Part shown: positions 1-5,110 of the stretch, in pieces
Numbering within the stretch: the first letter of the stretch is position 1
Layout of the letters: each line of letters opens with the position of its first letter
NCBI GenBank assembly: GCA_019136175.1
Contig: JAGVUS010000294.1
Coordinates: forward strand, 1 to 5,110
Direction of reading: 5' to 3'
Length of the DNA: 5,110 nt
From: Chloroflexota bacterium
Lineage (GTDB): Bacteria; Chloroflexota; Anaerolineae; Anaerolineales; Anaerolineaceae
Translations under genes and position numbers: made by a program
Notes under the pieces: model-generated
Seen by the model: the letters and a program-made list of their open reading frames with translations, nothing else
What the model was told of the DNA's origin: nothing
The model's database searches: none

Positions 1-1405
1 TCCGGGCTTCCTGTTGAATTGATTTCCAGGCTCGTTCCACGGCATCCACTTCATCAGTTGATTCGGGGTACATTCCGTAACGGATTTTCGTATATGCCCG
101 GGTAATTTCCATCAGGTCTTCCGCCCGTGAAGGGAATAATCCTTCCAGGGTTGGTAAAAATTCAAGTGGTGTTATGGCTGGCGGACGCGGTTTACCCAGG
201 TTGTCGGCTGTTTTCAGCAATTGGAAGTAAACCTGCCGGATACGGGCTGCAGCAAGCAATTGTCCGGGGCGGGCTCGCCTGCGTTTTCGTTCCAGGTCAT
301 CCCGCGCTTGAGCTTTTCCTTTTGTTCCACCCAATCCCTCCCCAATTTCACCGGATCGGTGGGGAAGGATCCAGTCCAATAATCCAGCGCGGTAAAGGAT
401 AAAGATTAATCCAAGAACAAGCAGACCGATCAAGAAATAGGGGCGAACAGTTTCGATAAACCCCGGGGTTCTTATTGTGGCTGGCACCACGTCCAGGATC
501 GCATCTCCCGGTTCCTGGGCAATTAATTGAACGCTTTCCAGTGCTTTCTGGAACTCCCCCCTCAGATTGGTGACGAAACCGCTGATGATTAATAAAAATG
601 GCAGGACAACGATCCCGGCAACAATAATCAGCAAAATCAGCAGTGCCAATGCCAAACCAACGAGGATATTCCCCAATTGGTGGTCAAAAATCCAGCCCAC
701 ACCCAGGCCCAGGAGGACTGTGCCCAAGGCAGCTAGAAAAATGCTGGCACCCCACTGCCAGCTCAATGCAGGCAATCTGCCGCCGCGTTCCTCCGCAACT
801 CCGGTGATCCTTGCGGTGCTGACGGCAATCAAGCCAAAGAGGAGTGCCAGGTAGAGAGGAATGATAGTCGACTGGATGGAGGGTTCAATTTGGATCAGCC
901 CCAAACCCAGAAGGGCAACCAGGCAGAACTCCAATTGCCGCATTACCGTACCGCTGTCCACGGACAGACGCGAGACCGTTATTGTTGCCCAAAGCAGGAA
1001 CAAGATTATTACCGCGTGCCAGAAGGGATCAAGGTTGCCTTCCTGGGAAAACAGGCAGGTAACCGGTGAAAACAATCTTTCCAGTGGGTGAAATGCCTGG
1101 TCGGGTTGCACCAGGACCTGGAGCGTGATAACCAACCAGAAGGCGATCCAGACCGCCATCAACCAGCGGCGAATGGAATTTTTGAAGCGCACCAGGTTTA
1201 AAAATCGGATCCATCCATGATTAAGAAAAGCAAGGACTGGAAACACCACAAAGGCAAGCAGATCCCCACCTACAGGCTTCGTTATGTAGATATACCAGGC
1301 AGTGGCAGTCACAGTAAGCATTGCCAGGCTCGACATCCGGGAAATTTCTTCCCATGCCAGAATGTCGAGGTTTTGGACTTTGGGCTTGGTATTGGTGTGG
1401 GTCAT
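1..1405 (-). CDS. Polytopic membrane protein with C-terminal DUF4129 domain (partial, runs off the left edge)
   Basis: The minus-strand frame stays open from ATG at 1405 to the window edge, giving 468 visible residues with no stop, so the C-terminus is missing. The first 340 residues are rich in hydrophobic stretches, about nine likely membrane helices (roughly 25-41, 49-66, 80-99, 129-145, 159-173, 180-198, 218-240, 248-278, 323-341). A basic linker follows (RKRRRARPG near 373-381). Residues about 385-465 look like DUF4129: ARIRQVYFQLL, then a TPLEF motif near 412-416, then AYTKIRYG near 437-444. DUF4129 is normally the C-terminal tail of transglutaminase-like membrane proteins, but no Cys-His-Asp transglutaminase core is visible here. 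The gene starts 8 bases after the DUF58 stop. No Shine-Dalgarno is evident before the ATG and no in-frame start was seen just upstream, so translation probably depends on coupling. The role in envelope protein maturation is inferred from the operon; the biochemical function is unknown. Confidence 0.85.
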   Translation of the reverse strand, partial: MTHTNTKPKVQNLDILAWEEISRMSSLAMLTVTATAWYIYITKPVGGDLLAFVVFPVLAFLNHGWIRFLNLVRFKNSIRRWLMAVWIAFWLVITLQVLVQPDQAFHPLERLFSPVTCLFSQEGNLDPFWHAVIILFLLWATITVSRLSVDSGTVMRQLEFCLVALLGLGLIQIEPSIQSTIIPLYLALLFGLIAVSTARITGVAEERGGRLPALSWQWGASIFLAALGTVLLGLGVGWIFDHQLGNILVGLALALLILLIIVAGIVVLPFLLIISGFVTNLRGEFQKALESVQLIAQEPGDAILDVVPATIRTPGFIETVRPYFLIGLLVLGLIFILYRAGLLDWILPHRSGEIGEGLGGTKGKAQARDDLERKRRRARPGQLLAAARIRQVYFQLLKTADNLGKPRPPAITPLEFLPTLEGLFPSRAEDLMEITRAYTKIRYGMYPESTDEVDAVERAWKSIQQEAR

Positions 1406-1413
1406 GGTTGGGC

Positions 1414-2601
1414 TTATGGAATAAACGGATGGTGCACAATCTTGACGCCCTGGATGGGCGGCGGAGGAGTAGCATCCAGGGAGATTAAAGTTGTATGCTG
1501 ACGATATCGCCGGATGTGGTGAATCGTTTCCACCAATTCGGGGGTGGTGATGGCGGATATGATGACCATGGTGGCTCCCATTGGGATTTTGGGCAGCGAG
1601 CGAAGCAGGAAGGAATCAAACGGTGCAAGGGTAAATGAGCTTAAGCCAGCCAGCATGGTTAATAAGTTTCCCAGCTGGTCCCGTGATCTCCCGGGCTTTA
1701 ACTGGAAGGTCTGGTCCGACTGAGCCAGTGATCCGTTGGATATTAATCCAACGGCATATCCCGCCTCCACGCCATGATAAACAATGGTGGCAGCCACCTT
1801 GATTAATTGCTCAACGGTTTCTGGAACCACCCCTTCCCACGAATGAAGACCGGTTGCCATATTTAAACAAACCTGCATTACCTGTGATGTTACTGGCTGG
1901 TAGATTTTCACTTGCAAGGTTCCGGTCCGGGCTGTGGCTGGCCAGTGGATACGGCGGAATTCATCCTCTGGGCCATACTGGCGGACTCCCATCATCCGGT
2001 TGGGATCTTCAAACAACCTCCGGCGAGCCTTCCGGTCACCGAAGGGATCGTCAGCATCCAAACCCAATTCAGAAAGGGGAATGATTTCCGGGTAAACAGT
2101 GAGGGTATTTGGCAGTTCCACTGTTTTTGAAGATTCCTCAAAGCCAAACAGGTCACCCGATTCCAGTACAACTGGACCAAGCGTGTGAATGCCGCGTTTC
2201 TTAAACTGGATGGTGGTTGCCCTTGTCACCCTTTGGTTCCATCGCAGGCTGTAAGAATTAATAAATTGAATTCGATCAGGCAGGTGGGAAGGTGCAATCT
2301 GTCCTTCGGCAAGCGGAGGTGCACCAGCAGACCATGAATCGCGGGTAGTTAACCAGGAAACGGGAAGCAGTTTGCGATTCTCAACCGTGATTTTCGCCGG
2401 GGTGGTTTCTCCAGGAAACCCCCGGTGATACACAAACTTCCGTTGGTACTGGACCTTATTAAGCGAAAATTTTCGCCAAAAGTAGGATATTGCAAAAATG
2501 ACTCCGGCGGCGGAGGCAAAATAGCTCAACCAGGGCAGGTGGAGAATTGCGCCTGCAACCAGGAGGATAATGATGACCACCAGCCAGTAGATGGGACGCA
2601 T
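1414..2601 (-). CDS. DUF58 domain-containing membrane-anchored protein
   Basis: This 395-residue protein opens with two hydrophobic segments (about 5-22 and 26-42) that should anchor it in the cytoplasmic membrane. The diagnostic DUF58 signature lies at 205-225: GVRQYGPEDEFRRIHW, followed by ATAR. It is a slight variant of the usual YxPGD form, with PED in place of PGD. After it comes a von Willebrand A-like segment beginning near 241. Its metal-site motif is degenerate, reading LNMAT at 246-250 where DxSxS would be expected, so metal binding is doubtful. DUF58 proteins are regular partners of MoxR ATPases, whose targets they may present or whose substrates they may be; the exact reaction is unknown. 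The ATG overlaps the MoxR stop by one base, with a weak GTGGA about 6 bases upstream. Length and architecture are normal for the family, and the gene looks intact. Family call is firm; function is inferred from context. Confidence 0.93.
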   Translation of the reverse strand: MRPIYWLVVIIILLVAGAILHLPWLSYFASAAGVIFAISYFWRKFSLNKVQYQRKFVYHRGFPGETTPAKITVENRKLLPVSWLTTRDSWSAGAPPLAEGQIAPSHLPDRIQFINSYSLRWNQRVTRATTIQFKKRGIHTLGPVVLESGDLFGFEESSKTVELPNTLTVYPEIIPLSELGLDADDPFGDRKARRRLFEDPNRMMGVRQYGPEDEFRRIHWPATARTGTLQVKIYQPVTSQVMQVCLNMATGLHSWEGVVPETVEQLIKVAATIVYHGVEAGYAVGLISNGSLAQSDQTFQLKPGRSRDQLGNLLTMLAGLSSFTLAPFDSFLLRSLPKIPMGATMVIISAITTPELVETIHHIRRYRQHTTLISLDATPPPPIQGVKIVHHPFIP

Positions 2602-2603
2602 TA
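2601..2603 (-). other. Stop/start overlap (TAATG) between the MoxR and DUF58 genes
   Basis: On the minus strand the TAA stop of the MoxR gene (2603-2601) and the ATG of the DUF58 gene (2601-2599) share one base. Such overlaps usually mean translational coupling on one transcript, keeping the ATPase and its partner in proportion. The overlap is seen directly; the coupling is inferred. Confidence 0.9.
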
Positions 2604-3536
2604 AAATTCCACGGGGACTGGAACAGCGGAAACAATATCTTCAATTAATTCAAGCGAGTTACGCCCGCGGAGTTGTGCCTGGGGAGAGATGATTAATCGA
2701 TGACTGAATACGTGAGGAGCCATGGATTTCACATCATCCGGCAGGACATAATCACGTCCCTGGATGGCTGCCCACGCCTGGCTTGCCTGGAACAGGCTCA
2801 AGGTGGCGCGAGGGCTGGCGCCAAGCTGGATGTCGACATTTTCGCGGGTGGCACGTCCAATCCGAACAATGTAATCCTGGATGGTTTCTTCCACCCGGAT
2901 ATCCTGGCGTTCTTTTTGGGCAGCGATGATTTCCTCCGGGGTTGCCACCTGTTGAAGTTCGGACAGTGGATCCGCAGCACGGAACCTGCGGAGAATCTGG
3001 TTTTCTTCTGCCTGGCTGGGATAACCGATTTGTATTTTCAGCATAAACCGGTCAACCTGTGCTTCGGGCAGCGGAAAAGTGCCCTCCAGTTCAATTGGGT
3101 TCTGGGTAGCCATGACAAGGAAGGGGCGGGGGAGGATGTGTGTCACACCGTCAATGGTTACCTGGCGTTCCTGCATGGCTTCCAGCAATGCCGACTGGGT
3201 CCTGGGGGTGGCGCGGTTGATTTCATCCGCCAGGACAATTTGCGAAATAATTGGACCCGGGCGGAATTCAAATTCCTGCTTTTTTTGGTTAAACCAGCTT
3301 AACCCGGTCACGTCTGATGGAAGCAGGTCGGGGGTGAACTGGATACGGCGGAAGGTGCAGCCAATGGATGCTGCAAGAGCCCGCGCCAAGGTCGTTTTTC
3401 CTGTACCAGGCACATCCTCTAAAAGAATGTGCCCCTCGCATAACACGGCAACCAGGACGCGTTGGATGACATCTTCTTTTCCCACGATTACTTTCTGTAC
3501 ATTTTCAACTAGCCGATTGGTGATTTGTTTAATCAA
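2601..3536 (-). CDS. MoxR family AAA+ ATPase
   Basis: This 311-residue cytosolic ATPase shows the complete MoxR motif set. The Walker A is GTGKTT at 44-49, the Walker B is VLADEINRA at 101-109, and sensor 1 is ATQNP at 143-147. A MoxR hallmark EGTFPLPEAQVDRF spans 151-164, carrying the likely arginine finger R163. Sensor 2 is GASPRA at 239-244. MoxR ATPases are thought to act as chaperones that assemble or activate partner proteins, often von Willebrand A or DUF58 proteins encoded next door, as here. The start is TTG at 3536, chosen because a strong GGAGG lies 5 bases upstream at 3542-3546 and the protein then begins at the usual MoxR position. No ATG or GTG occurs in frame in the adjacent upstream codons. 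It is the first gene of the tight trio with DUF58 and DUF4129. The gene appears intact; family assignment is very secure. Confidence 0.96.
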   Translation of the reverse strand: MIKQITNRLVENVQKVIVGKEDVIQRVLVAVLCEGHILLEDVPGTGKTTLARALAASIGCTFRRIQFTPDLLPSDVTGLSWFNQKKQEFEFRPGPIISQIVLADEINRATPRTQSALLEAMQERQVTIDGVTHILPRPFLVMATQNPIELEGTFPLPEAQVDRFMLKIQIGYPSQAEENQILRRFRAADPLSELQQVATPEEIIAAQKERQDIRVEETIQDYIVRIGRATRENVDIQLGASPRATLSLFQASQAWAAIQGRDYVLPDDVKSMAPHVFSHRLIISPQAQLRGRNSLELIEDIVSAVPVPVEF

Positions 3537-3541
3537 GGAAT

Positions 3542-3546
3542 CCTCC
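3542..3546 (-). promoter_or_regulatory. Shine-Dalgarno GGAGG fixing the TTG start of the MoxR gene
   Basis: On the minus strand GGAGG is followed by five bases (ATTCC) and then TTG. It is the clearest ribosome binding site in the window, and it supports an uncommon TTG start codon over any later methionine. Confidence 0.8.
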
Positions 3547-3620
3547 AGGATGAGAATGATTGCGTGTTTATTGTACTTCCACTTGGTTGTGGATTGGGCT
3601 TATCAATACAGAAATGACGA

Positions 3621-3642
3621 TAATTGTCAGGCAATTGACAGG
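3621..3642. repeat. Imperfect tandem 11-base repeat with TGTCA/TGACA inverted halves
   Basis: TAATTGTCAGG (3621-3631) is followed directly by CAATTGACAGG (3632-3642), matching at 9 of 11 positions. The same stretch also reads as an inverted pair, TGTCA (3625-3629) and TGACA (3636-3640), around a 6-base centre. The 11-base period is about one helical turn, so it could be a small operator upstream of MoxR. No regulator is identified, and a chance origin is quite possible. Confidence 0.35.
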
Positions 3643-3659
3643 TTATCCATCCACTATGC

Positions 3660-4439
3660 TTATTGTTCTTCAACCAGAACCGGGTCCAGTAATCCAACAG
3701 AAAGGATTTCTGTGGCACTGCCATTGACAATGCACAGGCTCAGGTACCCGGAGCTATCCCAGATGGCAACCAGGCTGCCGGGGGGATGGGAGCCAAATGT
3801 TGGGGATATGTCTGTAATTATGTGATCCTTGATGGTAATGCAAACCCGTGATGAGAGGATTTGGGTACGCGAGAGATTGATTCCAAGATTCCCAAAACGA
3901 TCAATATGGATGATCTGTGCATGCCATGCCTGGTTTTGCCGGGTGGGTTGGGGAATGTCCAGCAGGATCGGATCGTGTACGGGAATCCCCAATTCCTCAA
4001 GTGGAATTCCCAATGCCAGGTGGGCGGCAACCGGTGAGAATATATCTCTTCCGTGGAATGTTGTGGACGGGTTGGGCAGCCAAAATTGCGGTTGATTCAA
4101 ATGCACGATTTCAACCTGTTCCTGATGCATACCTGCACTCTGATAAGGGATCGTTATCAGTCCGTTATCCGGGCAGACGTAGTAATATTGTCCAATCCGC
4201 GCTGCGATGGGGCGGCGGCTGGTTCCCACACCGGGATCCACAACCATCACATGAATGGTATCTGCAGGGAAATATGGATAAGCCCGACTGATCGTCAGTG
4301 CCCCCTCCAGCACGTGCTGCGGTGGGATTTCATGGGAGATATCAACAATCTGTGCCTGAGGGTGGATGGATGAGATTACCCCTTTCATAATTCCGGGATA
4401 ACCATCCTTCCACCCAAAGTCTGTCAGTAAAGTAATCAT
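3660..4439 (-). CDS. DUF62-family S-adenosylmethionine hydroxide adenosyltransferase (SAM hydrolase)
   Basis: The 259-residue product belongs to the SAM-dependent chlorinase/fluorinase/hydroxide adenosyltransferase family. Most members cleave S-adenosylmethionine with water to adenosine and methionine in the cytosol. Family blocks appear in order: TDFGWKDGY at 6-14, MKG at 18-20, VVDPGVGTSRR at 66-76, PDNG at 90-93, FHGRD at 128-132, IDRFGNLGIN at 179-188 and NGSA at 239-242. The Asp-Arg-His triad typical of the hydroxide-using members is present as D68, R75 and H129. The short stretch between PDNG and FHGRD leaves no room for the extra loop of bacterial fluorinases, so a halogenase is unlikely. 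The ATG at 4439 is preferred over an in-frame GTG at 4475. It gives the usual family length and MITLLTDFG opening, while the GTG lies beside a likely -10 box. A weak GGA sits about 8 bases before the ATG. The gene is divergent from the RelA/SpoT gene; the biological role of this family remains unclear. Confidence 0.93.
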   Translation of the reverse strand: MITLLTDFGWKDGYPGIMKGVISSIHPQAQIVDISHEIPPQHVLEGALTISRAYPYFPADTIHVMVVDPGVGTSRRPIAARIGQYYYVCPDNGLITIPYQSAGMHQEQVEIVHLNQPQFWLPNPSTTFHGRDIFSPVAAHLALGIPLEELGIPVHDPILLDIPQPTRQNQAWHAQIIHIDRFGNLGINLSRTQILSSRVCITIKDHIITDISPTFGSHPPGSLVAIWDSSGYLSLCIVNGSATEILSVGLLDPVLVEEQ

Positions 4440-4466
4440 CTGATTTCCGGCATGGAATTTGCAGCC

Positions 4467-4497
4467 ATTGTACACTGTAACTGGAAAATTGTGTAAG
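4467..4497 (-). promoter_or_regulatory. Candidate promoter for the DUF62 gene
   Basis: On the minus strand a -10 element TACAAT (4472-4467, five of six consensus matches) is preceded by CTTACA (4497-4492, four of six) with a long 19-base spacer. Transcription would begin near 4460, leaving a short leader before the ATG at 4439. The -35 and spacer are suboptimal, so this is a moderate call. Confidence 0.45.
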
Positions 4498-4535
4498 CGC
4501 CTGTTGGTCCTCGGAATAATTCTATTGCAGCTCCC

Positions 4536-4565
4536 TTGCCCGGTTTGATTTAAACCGATTATACT
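4536..4565 (+). promoter_or_regulatory. Candidate sigma70-type promoter for the RelA/SpoT gene
   Basis: TTGCCC (4536-4541) and TATACT (4560-4565, five of six matches to TATAAT) are separated by 18 bases. Transcription would start near 4572, about 24 bases before the GTG at 4596. An inverted repeat sits between the two boxes, which could let a protein control the promoter. Confidence 0.55.
4541..4557. repeat. Inverted repeat CGGTTT-GATTT-AAACCG within the promoter spacer
   Basis: A perfect 6-base inverted repeat with a 5-base centre lies between the -35 and -10 boxes of the plus-strand promoter. This is a classic position for a repressor site. There is no T-run after it and it lies before the gene, so a terminator role is unlikely. 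No regulator can be named. Confidence 0.45.
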
Positions 4566-4584
4566 TGCCCTGAATTGTTTGGTT

Positions 4585-4588
4585 AAGG
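4585..4588 (+). promoter_or_regulatory. Weak Shine-Dalgarno AAGG before the GTG start of the RelA/SpoT gene
   Basis: AAGG stands 7 bases before the GTG at 4596, while the later in-frame ATG at 4620 has no purine-rich site at a suitable distance. An in-frame TAA at 4584-4586 limits the start to 4596 or later. This favours GTG, though not decisively. Confidence 0.4.
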
Positions 4589-4595
4589 TAAGCTG

Positions 4596-5110
4596 GTGAT
4601 CATTGACCGGTTAAAGTCCATGCTTCAGGATCAATTTACTCCCATCGACCGGGAGTGGATTCAAAAGGCTTATGCCTATGCGGAAAAGGCATATGCCGGG
4701 CAGCAACGCACCTCGGGCGAGAGCTTTCTTAACCACTGCACAGCGGTTGCAACGATCCTGATGGAATTAAACGTGACACCGGTTATGGTGGTGGGCGGTT
4801 TACTGCATGATCTTCCCCATTGTCCCGGGTTTTCCATCCAGGATATCCGGAGGGAGTTTGGTGAGGAGGCAGCCGGAATTATTGAAGGAGTATTAAACCT
4901 TTCCAATTTACCCATGATTTCCCGGGCGGAAATATTCCTGGAAAGCGGCGAGGCTGCTTCGGACCGGGAATCCCTCGGAAATGCTCCTCTGGATGGCACC
5001 CGCGTCCAAATCCGTAGACACGAAACCACCAATGAAGGACTTCGCAAGATGTTTCTTGCCATGGGCGAGGACGTCCGTGTGGTGGTTGTGAAGCTTGCGG
5101 ACCGGCTGCA
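4596..5110 (+). CDS. RelA/SpoT-family (p)ppGpp synthetase/hydrolase, N-terminal HD domain (partial, runs off the right edge)
   Basis: The frame is open from GTG at 4596 to the window end, giving 171 residues of the N-terminal HD domain of a RelA/SpoT homologue, an enzyme family that makes and degrades the alarmone ppGpp. Recognisable blocks are QRTSGESFLNH (37-47, standing for RKxGEPYxxH), GGLLHD (67-72), FGEEAAGIIEGV (88-99), LRKMFLAMGEDVR (149-161) and VVKLADRL (164-171). Metal-ligand positions are kept: H47, H71, D72 and D169. The Glu-Asp pair of HDxxED is not, since the sequence reads HDLPHC at 71-76. About 46 residues separate the EGVLNL block from LRKM, roughly 30 more than in the classical enzyme. 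Hydrolase activity is therefore doubtful; whether the synthetase, TGS and ACT domains follow is outside the window. An ATG at 4620 is an alternative start, but it lacks a ribosome binding site. The gene is divergent from the DUF62 gene. Confidence 0.88.
   Translation, partial: MIIDRLKSMLQDQFTPIDREWIQKAYAYAEKAYAGQQRTSGESFLNHCTAVATILMELNVTPVMVVGGLLHDLPHCPGFSIQDIRREFGEEAAGIIEGVLNLSNLPMISRAEIFLESGEAASDRESLGNAPLDGTRVQIRRHETTNEGLRKMFLAMGEDVRVVVVKLADRL

Larger units (their letters stand above)
3537..3659. other. Intergenic gap between the DUF62 gene and MoxR
   Basis: These 123 bases separate two genes on the same strand. I see no hairpin followed by a T-run, so no intrinsic terminator, and only a poor promoter candidate on the minus strand (TTGCCT, 17 bases, CTGTAT). 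The gap is long enough for a separate MoxR promoter, but read-through from the DUF62 gene cannot be excluded. It contains the short tandem repeat listed separately and the MoxR ribosome binding site. Confidence 0.6.

Noticed and set aside
127..1091. Three plus-strand frames of 76 to 95 codons
   Set aside because: All lie opposite the continuous minus-strand DUF4129 membrane protein frame and resemble no family.
2700..3302. A 200-codon open frame on the plus strand
   Set aside because: It is antisense to MoxR, whose Walker and sensor motifs prove the minus-strand reading; its translation shows no recognisable domain.
3537..3659. An intrinsic terminator after the DUF62 gene
   Set aside because: The only inverted repeat has 5-base arms and no T-run follows it on the minus strand.
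3079..3825. A 248-codon open frame on the plus strand
   Set aside because: It lies antisense to MoxR, the intergenic gap and the DUF62 gene. Its translation shows no domain, and both opposite-strand genes have full family motifs, so it is a shadow.
3660..4439. Fluorinase or chlorinase function for the DUF62 protein
   Set aside because: The Asp-Arg-His triad of hydroxide-using members is present and the halogenase-type extra loop is absent.
4440..4475. A 12-residue N-terminal extension of the DUF62 enzyme from GTG at 4475
   Set aside because: The extension has no family similarity and its start codon abuts a likely -10 box; ATG at 4439 gives the normal family N-terminus.
4676..5062. A 128-codon minus-strand frame
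   Set aside because: It is antisense to the RelA/SpoT frame, which has clear family blocks throughout and is only unclosed because the window ends.

Overview
The window holds five protein genes and two short intergenic gaps, with no RNA genes, mobile elements or CRISPR. Base composition is moderate, near half G+C by eye. The gene set is typical of free-living bacteria: a MoxR ATPase, DUF58 and DUF4129 membrane cluster, a stand-alone DUF62 SAM hydroxide adenosyltransferase, and a RelA/SpoT homologue. The protein style, including a DUF58 protein with an 'LNMAT' MIDAS remnant and a long insert in the RelA/SpoT HD domain, suggests Chloroflexota, perhaps Anaerolineae. That assignment is inference and cannot be proven from this window.

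Layout. Four genes run leftward on the minus strand in this order: a DUF62 SAM-cleaving enzyme (4439 to 3660), a MoxR-type AAA+ ATPase (3536 to 2601), a DUF58 protein (2601 to 1414), and a polytopic membrane protein ending in a DUF4129 domain (1405 to beyond the left edge). The last three form a tight operon. MoxR stop and DUF58 start share one base (TAATG), and only 8 bases separate the DUF58 stop from the DUF4129 start. A 123-base gap with a small repeat lies between the DUF62 gene and MoxR. On the plus strand, a RelA/SpoT-family gene starts at 4596 and runs off the right edge, divergent from the DUF62 gene. The 156 bases between the two start codons contain a plausible promoter for each direction.

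How the genes work together. MoxR, DUF58 and DUF4129 proteins are a recurrent trio, often with a transglutaminase-like protein, thought to act in chaperoning or maturing cell-envelope proteins. Here the DUF4129 protein carries many membrane helices but no transglutaminase core in its visible part, so such a partner may lie downstream, off the window. The DUF62 enzyme is predicted to hydrolyse S-adenosylmethionine to adenosine and methionine. The RelA/SpoT protein belongs to the ppGpp alarmone system.

The most notable observation is in the RelA/SpoT N-terminal domain. The four metal-ligand positions of the HD hydrolase are kept, but the catalytic Glu-Asp pair of HDxxED is replaced (HDLPHC), and there is an insert of about 30 residues before the RKM helix. 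This suggests a ppGpp hydrolase that binds metal but is impaired. I found no convincing wholly new system in the window.
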